Positions 9,598 to 19,006 of a stretch of DNA of 64,000 bases are shown here, piece by piece. A model generated the notes under the pieces. That model saw only the letters and a program-made list of their open reading frames with translations, had not been told where the DNA came from and searched no databases. The number at the start of each line of letters is the position of its first letter. Positions within the stretch are counted from its first letter, which is position 1. The stretch covers positions 248,001-312,000 of the forward strand of contig NZ_JAUSTW010000002.1 in assembly GCF_030813055.1 (NCBI RefSeq), in the 5' to 3' direction. The stretch is from Neobacillus ginsengisoli. Its GTDB lineage: Bacteria; Bacillota; Bacilli; Bacillales_B; DSM-18226. The translations under genes were made by a program, and so were the position numbers.

Positions 9598-11118
9598 GTG
9601 AGGACATTGAAGAACACAGTAAGGGTTGTATTATTTCTGTTAATTTTGTCTATTCTATTGTTTTTCTTTAAAAATAATTTACAAGGCGGAATATTTGGTT
9701 TTTTAAGCCTTTTTATATCACTGTCTGTCATATTTATAGGTTTCGTTATCTTCCTTGAAAACCGCCATCCTACGCAAACGATTACCTGGCTTGTAGTTTT
9801 AGGCAGCTTTCCGCTTGTTGGATTTATTTTTTATATTTTATTTGGACGGAATTATCGGAAAGAAAAAATGTTTAGAAAAAAATACTTCCTGGATAAACAA
9901 GCATTTCTAACGATTGAGGGTGATAATGACCCTAGAAGTGAAGAAAAAATCAGCCTAATGGGTGAACATCAGGGAAAATTATTTATGTTGGCACAAAAGC
10001 TTGGGAACAGTCCTATTTCCTTTGATACATCTACAAAAATTTTGACTAATGGTGAAGAGACCTTTCTTTATATTTTAGATGAACTCCAAAGAGCCAAACA
10101 CCATATACATCTTGAATATTATATTGTTCGTCACGACCAATTAGGTCAAAGGATTAAAAAAGTATTAATTGAAAAAGCTGCACAAGGTGTCAAAATTCGG
10201 TTTTTATACGATGCAGTTGGATCATGGCAGTTATCCAAGAAATATATTTCTGAATTGAAGAATGCGGGTATTGAAACAGTGCCCTTTGGGCCTGTCAAAT
10301 TACCATTTTTAAACAATAAGTTTAATTTTCGTAATCATCGTAAGATCATCGTTATTGATGGGACAGTTGGTTTTGTCGGCGGTTTAAATATCGGGGATGA
10401 GTATTTGGGAAAGGACAAGAGTTTTGGTTTTTGGCGTGATACTCATTTAATGCTCAAAGGTGAAGCAGTCCGAACACTGCAGCTTATCTTTTTGCAGGAC
10501 TGGTATTATATGACCAATCATAGTTTTTTAACCGCGGAATATCTATCACCACAATTAGATAATAAAAGTCATGGCGGTGTTCAATTAATAGCCGGAGGAC
10601 CTGATAATGAGTGGAGTGTTATTAAAAATATTTTTTTCTCGATGATTGCCTCTGCTGAAAAATCAGTCTGGATTGCTTCACCCTACTTTATCCCGGATGA
10701 AGATATCTTCTCGGCAATAAAAGTCGCGGCCCTTAGCGGTCTTGATGTTCGGTTACTTGTCCCGAATCGTCCTGATAAACGGATTGTTTTTCATGCTTCC
10801 CGCTCTTATTTTCCTGAACTTTTGGAAGCAGGAGTTAAAGTGTACGAATATGAACGTGGATTTATGCATAGTAAAATTATCATTGTCGACCATGAACTTG
10901 CTTCTATTGGAACATCCAATATGGATATGAGAAGTTTTCATCTAAATTTTGAAGTAAATGCCTTTTTGTTTCGGACAAAAAGCACCCAAAAACTTGTGGA
11001 GGAATATGTAAATGATTTGGAATTTTCTAAGCGACTTGAATTAAATACGTTTCAAAAAAGACATATCGGTTATCGTTTATTGGAATCCACAGCAAGGCTG
11101 CTCTCACCGCTTCTATAA
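9598..11118 (+). CDS. cls: cardiolipin synthase
   Basis: Membrane phospholipase-D-superfamily enzyme that condenses two phosphatidylglycerols to cardiolipin. Two N-terminal membrane helices (about residues 8-24 and 32-55) precede two HKD motifs: HRKIIVID beginning at H247 and HSKIIIVD beginning at H424, each followed by GG or GTSN. 506 residues, standard length. The start is uncertain: GTG at 9598 or TTG at 9607, the latter just after GGTGAGG. It sits between mecA and coiA, which are adjacent in B. subtilis. Confidence 0.93.
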   Translation: MRTLKNTVRVVLFLLILSILLFFFKNNLQGGIFGFLSLFISLSVIFIGFVIFLENRHPTQTITWLVVLGSFPLVGFIFYILFGRNYRKEKMFRKKYFLDKQAFLTIEGDNDPRSEEKISLMGEHQGKLFMLAQKLGNSPISFDTSTKILTNGEETFLYILDELQRAKHHIHLEYYIVRHDQLGQRIKKVLIEKAAQGVKIRFLYDAVGSWQLSKKYISELKNAGIETVPFGPVKLPFLNNKFNFRNHRKIIVIDGTVGFVGGLNIGDEYLGKDKSFGFWRDTHLMLKGEAVRTLQLIFLQDWYYMTNHSFLTAEYLSPQLDNKSHGGVQLIAGGPDNEWSVIKNIFFSMIASAEKSVWIASPYFIPDEDIFSAIKVAALSGLDVRLLVPNRPDKRIVFHASRSYFPELLEAGVKVYEYERGFMHSKIIIVDHELASIGTSNMDMRSFHLNFEVNAFLFRTKSTQKLVEEYVNDLEFSKRLELNTFQKRHIGYRLLESTARLLSPLL

Positions 11119-11142
11119 ATATTAATTGATATTATTGAAGAT

Positions 11143-11178
11143 AAACAATCGGGAATGGAAAACCGATTGTTTTTTATT
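11143..11178 (+). terminator. cls terminator
   Basis: AAACAATCGG and CCGATTGTTT arms with a 10-nt loop, followed by a T-run. Confidence 0.92.
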
Positions 11179-11237
11179 TTATTAAAAGGAATTTGAGGAA
11201 TTAAGACGAATTATTTTTGTATAAGGAGGTGCTTTTT

Positions 11238-12434
11238 TTGTTAACAGCAAATACAAAATCCGGCACAAGAGTTTGCCTAGGCTATGATTACAAAAAGGAA
11301 ACTCTATTGAAATTACGAAGCAAAGAAGATTTTTTTTGCCCCGAATGTGGAGAGCGTGTTTCTCTTAAGTTAGGCGATCAACGTATTTATCACTTTGCGC
11401 ATAAAAGAGGGAGTATGTGCGGGGATTTTTATGAAAGAGAATCTGTTTACCACATGGAAGGAAAACGGCAGCTTTTCCAATGGCTTATAAATCAAAAGAT
11501 TAATGCTCATTTAGAGTACTATGATAGGGAGATTCACCAACGGCCTGATATTATGTTTTTTTATAATGGAAAGAAGTATGCTTTAGAATTTCAGTGTTCA
11601 ACTATACCGGAAAAGGAATTTATTAAACGGACAAACACTTACTGCCAAAATGGATATATCCCGCTTTGGATTATAAGCGATAACCATTTTAAACAAAAAG
11701 AAAGAAATGTCCTATCACTTTCAAACTTTCAGTTTTTCTTCCTACGAAAAACTTTTGATGGCGTATTCTATATTCCCTCGTATTGCCCCGAAAAAAGAAG
11801 TTTTCATTTAGTAGGCTCCGTCATTTCTTTTTCCGTTAAAAAAGCCCTTGTGCAAAGCTCCCATTATCAAATAAACCATATTAAAATCTGGGATTTATTG
11901 AATCCTAAAATATTGAAACAAGTTCGGCTAGATCAATGGAGTGCTGAAATTGAGAAATTTAATTTTTATTGGTCCATGCATCCCAGCCCCAAGAAAAATT
12001 CCTTTCTTCATGAAGTTTACATTCAAAATCTCAACCTTTTTTTATTACCTCCGGAAATTGGCCTTCCTGTTCATCACTCTATTTTCATTGAAACTTCTCC
12101 AACTATTTGGCAAACTTATTTGTATATCGATGTTCTTTCTAAAAAAAATCCCAAAGAAAAAATAAGCATAGAAGAAGTAGAATTTCATTTTAAAAAAAGA
12201 CTTAGTAGAAAAGAGGTTATCATTCGCAAGTTACCCCAATTAGATGGGATGAGACCTTTTGTCGCAGTTAATGAGTACCTATTATTGTTAGTGAAACTAG
12301 GGATATTAACGCGAAAAACTGGAACTCTTTTTGAACTACAAAGGCATTTGTCTAAATCAAAAACCAACAGGGAAAAGGAGGAAAAAAAACAAGAGTTTTA
12401 TCAAAAATATCATCATATACTTTCAAAAATATAA
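11238..12434 (+). CDS. coiA: competence protein CoiA
   Basis: Competence-induced protein with a nuclease-like fold, involved in processing incoming DNA during transformation. A putative zinc ribbon lies at C34-x2-C37...H52-x2-H55...C61. The PD-(D/E)xK-like core follows in RPDIMFF...ALEFQCS. About 398 residues. I chose TTG at 11238 because AAGGAGGT lies 7 nt upstream; an earlier in-frame TTG would place that site inside the gene. The zinc segment closely resembles that of YjcD, encoded 17 kb away. Confidence 0.92.
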   Translation: MLTANTKSGTRVCLGYDYKKETLLKLRSKEDFFCPECGERVSLKLGDQRIYHFAHKRGSMCGDFYERESVYHMEGKRQLFQWLINQKINAHLEYYDREIHQRPDIMFFYNGKKYALEFQCSTIPEKEFIKRTNTYCQNGYIPLWIISDNHFKQKERNVLSLSNFQFFFLRKTFDGVFYIPSYCPEKRSFHLVGSVISFSVKKALVQSSHYQINHIKIWDLLNPKILKQVRLDQWSAEIEKFNFYWSMHPSPKKNSFLHEVYIQNLNLFLLPPEIGLPVHHSIFIETSPTIWQTYLYIDVLSKKNPKEKISIEEVEFHFKKRLSRKEVIIRKLPQLDGMRPFVAVNEYLLLLVKLGILTRKTGTLFELQRHLSKSKTNREKEEKKQEFYQKYHHILSKI

Positions 12435-12573
12435 ATGAAAAAAGGCATAAGGGCATACTAAAGAAGGATAATTGTTTCTTTTTTGTATGTCAAAAGGAAA
12501 TTGGTAAGAAAAGGAGAATATATGTAAGAGTGATTTCATTTTAAAAATGAAATAGATGAATGGAGGATGAAAA

Positions 12574-14391
12574 ATGGCTAATGAAACGGCAGTTAAAAGC
12601 TTACCCTCAAGAAGTGATATCCCTGAAACGGACACTTGGAGATTAGAGGATATATTTACCAGCGACGAGGATTGGGAAAAAGAATTCCAAGATGTAAAAA
12701 ATGAAATCCCAAAAGTTAAAGAATTTAAAGGAAAACTTGGTGAAAGTGCGGAAACGTTATATAAAGCTCTTCAATTCCAAGATAAACTGCTTGAGAGAAT
12801 CGGCAAGCTTTATGCGTATTCACATATGAGGTATGACCAAGATACGACTAATTCATTTTACCAGGGTTTAGATGACCGGATGAAAAACCTCTATGCCCAA
12901 GCAGGTAGTCAGTTGGCATTTATTGTTCCGGAAATTCTTTCAATTGATGAAAGTAAACTAAATGGATTTTTGAAGGAAAAATCTGAATTGAAGCTTTATG
13001 AACAAGCGATTGCAGAAATCAATCTTCAAAGGCCGCATGTCCTCACAGCAGAACAAGAAGCATTACTCGCTGAAGCCGGAGAAGTGATGAACGCATCAAG
13101 CAATACCTTTGGTATGTTAAACAATGCGGATATACAGTTCCCATCCATTAAAGATGAAAATGGGGAAGAGGTTGAAATTACTCATGGCCGCTACATACGG
13201 TTCTTAGAAAGCTCTGACGGGCGGGTACGGCACGATGCTTTTAAAGCGGTCTATAAAACCTATGGGGATTTTAAAAATACTTTTTCAAGTACGTTGAGCG
13301 GTAATGTGAAAAAGGATAATTTTAATGCAAGAGTAAGAAAGTATGATTCTGCCAGACATTCTGCGCTTGCAGCCAATAACATCCCTGAGAGTGTGTATGA
13401 TAATTTAGTAAATACCGTAAATGATCACCTCCACTTATTACATCGCTATATTAAGCTCCGGAAGAAAGTTTTAGGGCTAAAAGAGCTTCATATGTATGAT
13501 TTGTATACACCGCTAGTCAAAGATGTAAAAATGGAAATAAAATATGAAGAAGCGAAGGATATTATTTTAAAAGGATTAGCTCCATTAGGTGAGGAGTATT
13601 TGAAGGTATTAAAAGAAGGCTTTGAAAATCGCTGGGTGGATGTACATGAAAATAAAGGAAAGCGCAGTGGTGCCTATTCCTCTGGGGCGTATGGAACAAA
13701 TCCTTATATCTTAATGAACTGGCAGGATAATATCAATAACTTATTTACTTTGGCACATGAATTTGGTCACTCAGTCCATAGTTACTACACACGAAAATCA
13801 CAGCCATATCCGTATGGAAATTATTCCATTTTCGTAGCAGAAGTAGCTTCAACTTGTAATGAAGCGCTATTAAATGATTATTTGCTTAAAACAATTGACG
13901 ATGAACAAAAACGAATTTTCTTATTGAATCATTATCTTGAAGGATTCAGAGGCACTGTATTCCGGCAAACAATGTTTGCCGAGTTTGAACACTTAATCCA
14001 TCAAAAGGCACAAAATAATGAAGCATTAACGGCAGAATTATTATCTAAAGAATACTATGCTTTGAACAAGAAGTATTTTGGGGAAGAGGACATTGTAATT
14101 GATGAGGAGATTGGTTTGGAATGGTCTAGAATTCCACACTTTTATTACAATTATTATGTTTACCAATATGCAACCGGCTTCAGTGCAGCAACCGCATTGA
14201 GCAAGCAAATTCTAGAAGAAGGGGAGCCAGCGATAAATCGCTATATTGATTTCCTAAGTGCAGGGAGCTCGGATTATCCAATTGAAGTTCTTAAGAAAGC
14301 TGGAGTGGACATGACAAGTTCTGATCCTATTAAAGATGCTTGTAAAGTATTTGAAGAGAAATTGAATGAAATGGAACAGTTACTTTCTTAA
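12574..14391 (+). CDS. pepF: oligoendopeptidase F
   Basis: Cytoplasmic M3-family zinc oligopeptidase, 605 residues, that trims short peptides. The metal-binding motif HEFGH is at residues 395-399, preceded by TLA and followed by SVHSYYTR, with a downstream glutamate in EVASTCNE. Start ATG has TGGAGGATG before it. Its position after coiA is conserved in Bacillus. A plausible partner of the Opp importer for peptide catabolism. Confidence 0.97.
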   Translation: MANETAVKSLPSRSDIPETDTWRLEDIFTSDEDWEKEFQDVKNEIPKVKEFKGKLGESAETLYKALQFQDKLLERIGKLYAYSHMRYDQDTTNSFYQGLDDRMKNLYAQAGSQLAFIVPEILSIDESKLNGFLKEKSELKLYEQAIAEINLQRPHVLTAEQEALLAEAGEVMNASSNTFGMLNNADIQFPSIKDENGEEVEITHGRYIRFLESSDGRVRHDAFKAVYKTYGDFKNTFSSTLSGNVKKDNFNARVRKYDSARHSALAANNIPESVYDNLVNTVNDHLHLLHRYIKLRKKVLGLKELHMYDLYTPLVKDVKMEIKYEEAKDIILKGLAPLGEEYLKVLKEGFENRWVDVHENKGKRSGAYSSGAYGTNPYILMNWQDNINNLFTLAHEFGHSVHSYYTRKSQPYPYGNYSIFVAEVASTCNEALLNDYLLKTIDDEQKRIFLLNHYLEGFRGTVFRQTMFAEFEHLIHQKAQNNEALTAELLSKEYYALNKKYFGEEDIVIDEEIGLEWSRIPHFYYNYYVYQYATGFSAATALSKQILEEGEPAINRYIDFLSAGSSDYPIEVLKKAGVDMTSSDPIKDACKVFEEKLNEMEQLLS

Positions 14392-14399
14392 ATACAAAC

Positions 14400-14432
14400 A
14401 AAGGGATGGTTCTTTTTGGACCATCCCTTTTA
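14400..14432. terminator. pepF/yizD bidirectional terminator
   Basis: AAAGGGATGGT (14400-14410) pairs with ACCATCCCTTT (14420-14430); T-run on the plus strand. It overlaps the last codon of the convergent yizD and probably stops both genes. Confidence 0.9.
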
Positions 14433-14603
14433 AAATCCTTTAAATCTTTTTCGACCATTTAGGTAGAATATGAAAATAAATATAGAAATGAATAAGATTG
14501 GTGAACTGATTAAAACCGGGAATATTTTAAGCATAGCTAATAACTGGAGAAAAAAGGCGCAAAAAATAAAAACTATTAAAATAATGGAAGGGAGTTTTCT
14601 CAT
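14430..14603 (-). CDS. yizD: YizD-like small membrane protein
   Basis: A 57-residue protein with two hydrophobic segments, about residues 5-25 (SIILIVFIFCAFFLQLL) and 28-47 (FPVLISSPILFISIFIFIF), and a basic tail RKRFKGF. ATG follows TGAGGTGAC. The name rests mainly on position: in B. subtilis the small gene yizD flanks roxS opposite yjbH, and here the order yizD-roxS-yjbH is the same. Function unknown. Confidence 0.7.
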   Translation of the reverse strand: MRKLPSIILIVFIFCAFFLQLLAMLKIFPVLISSPILFISIFIFIFYLNGRKRFKGF

Positions 14604-14689
14604 ACCGCAATGTCACCTCAGATAATCTTTTTAATGAATCACACTATTAGTTTATTGTCCAAAGCTTGATAATATGATTTTTGACAATA

Positions 14690-14707
14690 TTGTGAAATAA
14701 AACACAA
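14690..14707 (+). promoter_or_regulatory. candidate Rex operator upstream of roxS
   Basis: TTGTGAAATAAAACACAA is an imperfect palindrome with TTGTG/CACAA ends, matching the general Rex operator pattern. It lies just upstream of the roxS -35 element. Rex represses at low NADH/NAD+ ratio, so roxS would be derepressed when NADH accumulates, as described for B. subtilis RoxS. Confidence 0.75.
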
Positions 14708-14712
14708 ACTTA

Positions 14713-14742
14713 TTGTCTCTATAATCAACCGCATGCTATATT
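14713..14742 (+). promoter_or_regulatory. roxS promoter
   Basis: TTGTCT (14713-14718), 18-bp spacer, TATATT (14737-14742) with extended -10 TGC. This predicts a start near 14750, which gives the expected sRNA size of about 115 nt. Confidence 0.75.
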
Positions 14743-14749
14743 ATAGACG

Positions 14750-14866
14750 TGAAGTTGATCACCACAAACATATCCCCTTTGTTTGACCGTGAAAAATTTC
14801 TCCCATCCCCTTTGTTCGTATTAATAGATAAAGACCTTGCAGTATTCATGCTGCAAGGTCTTTTCG
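14750..14866 (+). ncRNA. roxS: RoxS/RsaE regulatory sRNA
   Basis: Trans-acting sRNA tuning central metabolism and redox balance by pairing with ribosome binding sites. The diagnostic CCCCTTTGTT occurs twice, at 14774-14783 and 14807-14816, separated by GTGAAAAATTTCTCCCAT, as I remember for S. aureus RsaE and B. subtilis RoxS. A 13-bp terminator stem closes it. The genomic position between yizD and yjbH is the same as in B. subtilis. 5' end inferred from the promoter. Confidence 0.93.
14830..14866 (+). terminator. roxS terminator
   Basis: Perfect 13-bp stem, arms 14830-14842 and 14851-14863, 8-nt loop, followed by a short T-run. Its A-run also allows weak termination of yjbH from the other side. 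Confidence 0.9.
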
Positions 14867-14914
14867 CTATATTTTGATAAAAAAGAAAAAGAGGGTTTTT
14901 AAGTCATCCTTCTC

Positions 14915-15784
14915 CTATTGATTAATATATCTCCAAAATGTACCATATTTTGCGGGGATTTGTTCCACTATTTGTTTTAAAAGCAGTTTTTTCATTTCTC
15001 GTTCAACCTGGGATATCGACATATTGTATACAACAGCAATTTCTTTGGAAGCAACAAATTTAAAGAATTTAACAAACGCTTCTAATGGCGGCGGCGGTGA
15101 TTGAACCGGTTGTTCGGAAAGCATTTCTTCAAGAATTTGAACATAAATCTCATATGGATATGTTCCGGTAATTTTAATACCTTCGTCCTCGGCATGTTCA
15201 TTAAAGAATACAAGTGTTGGAATTTCCTGAACATCCATTTCAGCTGTTATTTTCAGGTCGCATTGGAAGGCTTTTGCTGCACTTTCTGAATGGATATCCG
15301 AGATAAATTCCTCAACATCTAAACCCAAGTTTCGGGCACAATCCTTTAACACCTCAAAATTCGAGATATTTTTTTTGTCTAAGAATAATACTTCCTGAAG
15401 CTTACGTAAAAAACGAATGCCGGCCCTGCGCCCCTGCAGTTCTGCTGCCTTAAGAGCGATTGAAACAACATATGGGGAAGCTACGGGATTTTCAAACCAA
15501 AGATTTCCGTCACAGGACATTCCGGACCTGCTTGCAGTCTTTTCCCATACCCCTGCTATATGTTCATAACTCTTTTTTTTACTTAAATTTAAATTGGCTA
15601 AACGCCCGCTTAACACGTGCTTAATGGAAAAATAGCGACCGTATTCGATTTGAAGCTTTTTAAGTATCGGTTCAAGCGCCCAGCATTCAGGGCATAAAGG
15701 ATCAATAAACATATAAATTTCGATAGGCTTTTTTTCACTGCAATTCATAGGGTGATTGAAGCTTGAATTACCGCTGCTGGTCAC
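14915..15784 (-). CDS. spxH: SpxH (YjbH), ClpXP adaptor for Spx
   Basis: DsbA/thioredoxin-fold adaptor that presents Spx to ClpXP and thereby keeps Spx low in unstressed cells. 289 residues. The redox motif is C31-P-E-C34 in [21 protein letters not shown] and PTLVFF are further family landmarks. The start is GTG at a 4-nt GTGA overlap with yjbI, showing translational coupling; an in-frame ATG 12 codons later has no ribosome site. Operon with the globin yjbI as in B. subtilis. Confidence 0.97.
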   Translation of the reverse strand: MTSSGNSSFNHPMNCSEKKPIEIYMFIDPLCPECWALEPILKKLQIEYGRYFSIKHVLSGRLANLNLSKKKSYEHIAGVWEKTASRSGMSCDGNLWFENPVASPYVVSIALKAAELQGRRAGIRFLRKLQEVLFLDKKNISNFEVLKDCARNLGLDVEEFISDIHSESAAKAFQCDLKITAEMDVQEIPTLVFFNEHAEDEGIKITGTYPYEIYVQILEEMLSEQPVQSPPPPLEAFVKFFKFVASKEIAVVYNMSISQVEREMKKLLLKQIVEQIPAKYGTFWRYINQ

Positions 15785-16188
15785 GAATTTTCACCTGTTT
15801 GGTTTTCGTCTTCAGGCGTATTAATCATGTGCTCTGCAGTTAGAAAAAGCCTAGAGTAAAATTCATCCCTGAGTGGACCTTGTAATCCTATCTTGTCCAT
15901 CGCCATACGCATACATGATAACCATGCTTTTGCTCTGGTTGGTGTTATTGGAAAAGGCAAATGGCGTGCCCGCATCATCGGGTGGCCGTGCTCTTCCGTA
16001 TACAATGAAGGTCCGCCTAAATATTGTGTTAAGAATTGCTTTTGTTTACGGGCAATTTCTGTAAATTGATTAGGAAAGATTGGAGCAAGATCAGGATGTT
16101 GTGCAACCAAACCATAAAAAGTATCCACAAGACGGTGCAATGTTTCTTCGCCAAGGGCTTCGAATGGTGTAAGCCTCTTCTCAATCAT
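15781..16188 (-). CDS. yjbI: truncated haemoglobin (group II)
   Basis: Small haem protein of 135 residues, the length of group II truncated globins. The F-helix region with the probable proximal histidine is RARHLPFPI, followed by the conserved Trp in [19 protein letters not shown] precedes the ATG. It is encoded directly upstream of and overlapping yjbH, so oxygen/NO chemistry and Spx proteolysis are transcriptionally linked. Confidence 0.95.
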   Translation of the reverse strand: MIEKRLTPFEALGEETLHRLVDTFYGLVAQHPDLAPIFPNQFTEIARKQKQFLTQYLGGPSLYTEEHGHPMMRARHLPFPITPTRAKAWLSCMRMAMDKIGLQGPLRDEFYSRLFLTAEHMINTPEDENQTGENS

Positions 16189-16304
16189 GTTGACAACTCC
16201 TTTAACGTATTATGTATTTTTTATTTTATCAATGCCTTTTGCATATCTCAAATAAATAGCTTTGGAAAAGATTCATTCACTTCCAGTGATAGTATTAATG
16301 TATA

Positions 16305-16334
16305 CAAAAAAACGCCTGCTACTAAAAACAGGCG
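16305..16334 (-). terminator. yjbK terminator
   Basis: Read on the minus strand: CGCCTG and CAGGCG arms around a 10-nt loop, followed by a U-run (the A-run at 16305-16312). Placed just downstream of yjbK. The B. subtilis yjbJ transglycosylase gene is absent from this interval. Confidence 0.88.
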
Positions 16335-16394
16335 ACAATAGTCTGATGGAAATTACTCCATGGAATATTTATTAAATCAAAAAAGGGTTGAAGA

Positions 16395-16985
16395 TTATTT
16401 TCCATTATTTTGTAAGATTTTTTGGTTATAAAAGCGGCGAATTTTATTCTCGGTGATACGCTTAGGAATTCCATGCAGTTCAAGAAATTCTTGAAATATC
16501 CTGAGTCCGTGAAGGTAGTTTTCAGCTTCGTATTCTAATTCAAAGTCCTCTTTATTTAAATAATAACTATGGTCAAGGACAAGTAAACCTTCTTTATAAT
16601 CAAATTCGACCCTTTTAGTTAATAATGATCCAAAATATTCAATGGTTCTATAAGAAATCTCCATCTCTTCAACGAGGTTTTCGATTATACCGCCGGGGAG
16701 TTTGCCAAGTTGAATGGCGGACAAAGCCTCTTTCGCTGTTAAAACTTGGTTCGTTTCAAGAAGCCCGACACTTGCCGGCTGTTTTAATGTCATTTCAAAA
16801 TGCTCCTGTTTTTGCCGGATTCGTAATGCAGTATTTTTTTGCTTTAATGCAAAATTAGGTGTATCAAAATAATGGTTTTCTTGGGTGAAAATCTGTTTTT
16901 CATTAATGTTAAATGTATCAAGAAGCAAATCATATTCTTTCTTGGATAGGATATTTTTAAATTCAATTTCAATATTTTGCGACAT
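16395..16985 (-). CDS. yjbK: CYTH-domain triphosphate tunnel protein
   Basis: 196-residue CYTH/triphosphate-tunnel metalloenzyme family protein. The hallmark ExExK is E-I-E-F-K at residues 6-10 (IEIEFKN). Further tunnel residues are seen in NHYFDT, TALRIRQK and FEMTLKQP. Likely hydrolyses a triphosphate or short-chain polyphosphate; substrate unproven. Divergent from yjbL-yjbM-nadK, placing it beside nucleotide-signalling genes. Confidence 0.92.
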   Translation of the reverse strand: MSQNIEIEFKNILSKKEYDLLLDTFNINEKQIFTQENHYFDTPNFALKQKNTALRIRQKQEHFEMTLKQPASVGLLETNQVLTAKEALSAIQLGKLPGGIIENLVEEMEISYRTIEYFGSLLTKRVEFDYKEGLLVLDHSYYLNKEDFELEYEAENYLHGLRIFQEFLELHGIPKRITENKIRRFYNQKILQNNGK

Positions 16986-17107
16986 CCCGTATCAGTCCTT
17001 TCACCGTCGTAGCTATTCTAATTATCTCATTTTTATTCAAGTCTGCAATCCTTGGGAGAAATGAATAGATTATGCTAAAATAGGTATGTGAAAATGGAGG
17101 TAATTAT

Positions 17108-17473
17108 ATGAAAAAAAGAATAATAATTATGTCATCAAATGTAAACAGCAATAAGCTGGTGTTAAAAGCCGATGAATCAATAAATGGTTTACTGCCGGCT
17201 GAACAAATTCTTGTCGATTCTGACCAATTTTCATTTATTTATTTAATGGAGGATAAACAAGAGTATACATATATCGTTTTACCGGATACAATTTGGCCGC
17301 AATTGAATGACGCATTAGTTCAAAACATCCCGGTATGGATTTCTTTTAATGGAGAACAAATGGAATTAACTAATTTCCATAATGAATTAGAATATGTTAT
17401 TAGCAATATTCAGGGGAATAGTAATTACGGTGAAGATATGGTCAAGAAAGTAGAAGAAATTTTTACGAGATAA
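17108..17473 (+). CDS. yjbL: YjbL-like protein (UPF0738)
   Basis: 121 residues, soluble, no signal or membrane segment. The length and its place between yjbK and yjbM match B. subtilis YjbL. ATG follows ATGGAGGTAATT. Function unknown. First gene of a run yjbL-yjbM-nadK-yjbO with gaps of 24-44 nt, presumably an operon. Confidence 0.8.
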   Translation: MKKRIIIMSSNVNSNKLVLKADESINGLLPAEQILVDSDQFSFIYLMEDKQEYTYIVLPDTIWPQLNDALVQNIPVWISFNGEQMELTNFHNELEYVISNIQGNSNYGEDMVKKVEEIFTR

Positions 17474-17499
17474 TTTGTTTTTTTGGTGAGGTGAAATTC

Positions 17500-18138
17500 A
17501 TGAAGCAGTGGGATCTATTTTTAGCTCCATATAAACAGGCGGTTGAAGAATTGAAAATAAAACTAAAGGGAATGAGGGGCCAATTTGAATTAGATTCTAC
17601 GCATTCACCAATCGAATTTGTTACAGGCAGAGTTAAACCAATAGCAAGTATCCTTGATAAAGCAAATCAAAAAGGAATACCACTCGACCGATTGGAAGAA
17701 GAAATGCAGGATATTGCAGGGATGCGAATGATGTGCCAATTTGTTGATGATATACATATTGTTGTAAATTTATTAAGAAATCGTCATGATCTTGAAATTG
17801 TAGAGGAAAGGGATTACATTTCTCATAAAAAAATGAGTGGTTACCGATCCTATCATGTCGTTATCCGCTATCCGGTACAAACTATTCACGGAGAAAAGAA
17901 GATTCTTGCTGAAATTCAAATTAGGACACTGGCAATGAATTTTTGGGCTACAATTGAACATACCCTTAACTATAAATACAAAGGAATTTTTCCAAGTGAT
18001 ATTCAAATGAGACTCCAAAGAGCAGCGGAAGCCGCGTTCCGGTTAGATGAAGAAATGTCATTAATCCGCGGTGAAATACAAGAGGCTCAAGCATTTTTTA
18101 CAAGAAAGAAAGAATTAAAGCAAGAAGAGAAAAGCTAA
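17500..18138 (+). CDS. yjbM: small alarmone synthetase (p)ppGpp synthase
   Basis: RelQ/SAS1-type enzyme that transfers pyrophosphate from ATP to GTP/GDP; 212 residues with a RelA/SpoT synthetase domain only, no hydrolase or regulatory domains. Landmarks: SPIEFVTGRVKPIASI, DIAGMRMMCQF, YRSYHVVI, and EIQIRTLAMNFWATIEH. I start at ATG 17500 with GGTGAGGTG upstream; the GTG nine bases earlier lies inside that site. Upstream of nadK, so alarmone and NADP supply are co-expressed. Confidence 0.95.
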   Translation: MKQWDLFLAPYKQAVEELKIKLKGMRGQFELDSTHSPIEFVTGRVKPIASILDKANQKGIPLDRLEEEMQDIAGMRMMCQFVDDIHIVVNLLRNRHDLEIVEERDYISHKKMSGYRSYHVVIRYPVQTIHGEKKILAEIQIRTLAMNFWATIEHTLNYKYKGIFPSDIQMRLQRAAEAAFRLDEEMSLIRGEIQEAQAFFTRKKELKQEEKS

Positions 18139-18182
18139 TGTCTGTTTGTTGAACGCATTTCAGAACAAGGAGCATATTAATT

Positions 18183-18983
18183 ATGAAATTTGCAATTACA
18201 TCAAAAGGAGATCAAAAATCAAATATCCTGATGCACAAAATGAGGACCTATTTATTAGATTTTGATCTCGTTTATGATGAGGACCAACCGGATATTGTCG
18301 TATCAATTGGTGGTGACGGCACATTACTGTATGCCTTTCATCGTTATAGCAGCCGCTTGGATAAAACTGCTTTTGTTGGAATTCATACGGGACATCTTGG
18401 CTTTTATGCTGACTGGATACCGGATGAAATTGAAAAACTTGTGATAGCAATCGCAAAAACTCCCTATCAAGTTGTGGAATACCCGTTGCTTGAAGTAATC
18501 ATCCGTTACCAGCATGCCGGGAAGGAATCAAGATATCTTGCCTTAAACGAATCAACTGTAAAAAGTGTTGAAGGGACGTTAGTGATGGATGTAGAAATCC
18601 GCGGCCAGCATTTTGAAAGGTTTCGGGGAGATGGACTGTGCGTATCAACGCCTTCAGGAAGTACTGCTTATAACAAGGCGCTGGGTGGGGCGATTATCCA
18701 TCCATCCATTTCTGCCATTCAGGTGGCAGAAATGGCGTCTTTAAATAACCGGGTCTTTAGAACTGTCGGTTCGCCGCTAATATTACCGTCTCACCATACA
18801 TGCATGTTAAAACCTGTTAACCGTTCAGATTTTCAAGTAACAATTGATCATCTTACCCTTCTTCACAAAGATGTAAAATCGATCCAATTTAGGGTGCCCG
18901 AGGAAAAAATACGTTTTGCACGCTTCAGACCATTTCCCTTCTGGAAAAGAGTACATGATTCATTCATATCTGATTCGGATTAA
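18183..18983 (+). CDS. nadK: NAD kinase
   Basis: Phosphorylates NAD to NADP. 266 residues with the GGDGT motif at residues 43-47 (catalytic Asp45), the NES-type element in LALNESTV, and the glycine-rich [17 protein letters not shown] segment. Matches B. subtilis YjbN in length and position. Confidence 0.96.
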   Translation: MKFAITSKGDQKSNILMHKMRTYLLDFDLVYDEDQPDIVVSIGGDGTLLYAFHRYSSRLDKTAFVGIHTGHLGFYADWIPDEIEKLVIAIAKTPYQVVEYPLLEVIIRYQHAGKESRYLALNESTVKSVEGTLVMDVEIRGQHFERFRGDGLCVSTPSGSTAYNKALGGAIIHPSISAIQVAEMASLNNRVFRTVGSPLILPSHHTCMLKPVNRSDFQVTIDHLTLLHKDVKSIQFRVPEEKIRFARFRPFPFWKRVHDSFISDSD

Positions 18984-19006
18984 TTTCAGTTTTCGGGGGA
19001 GAAACG

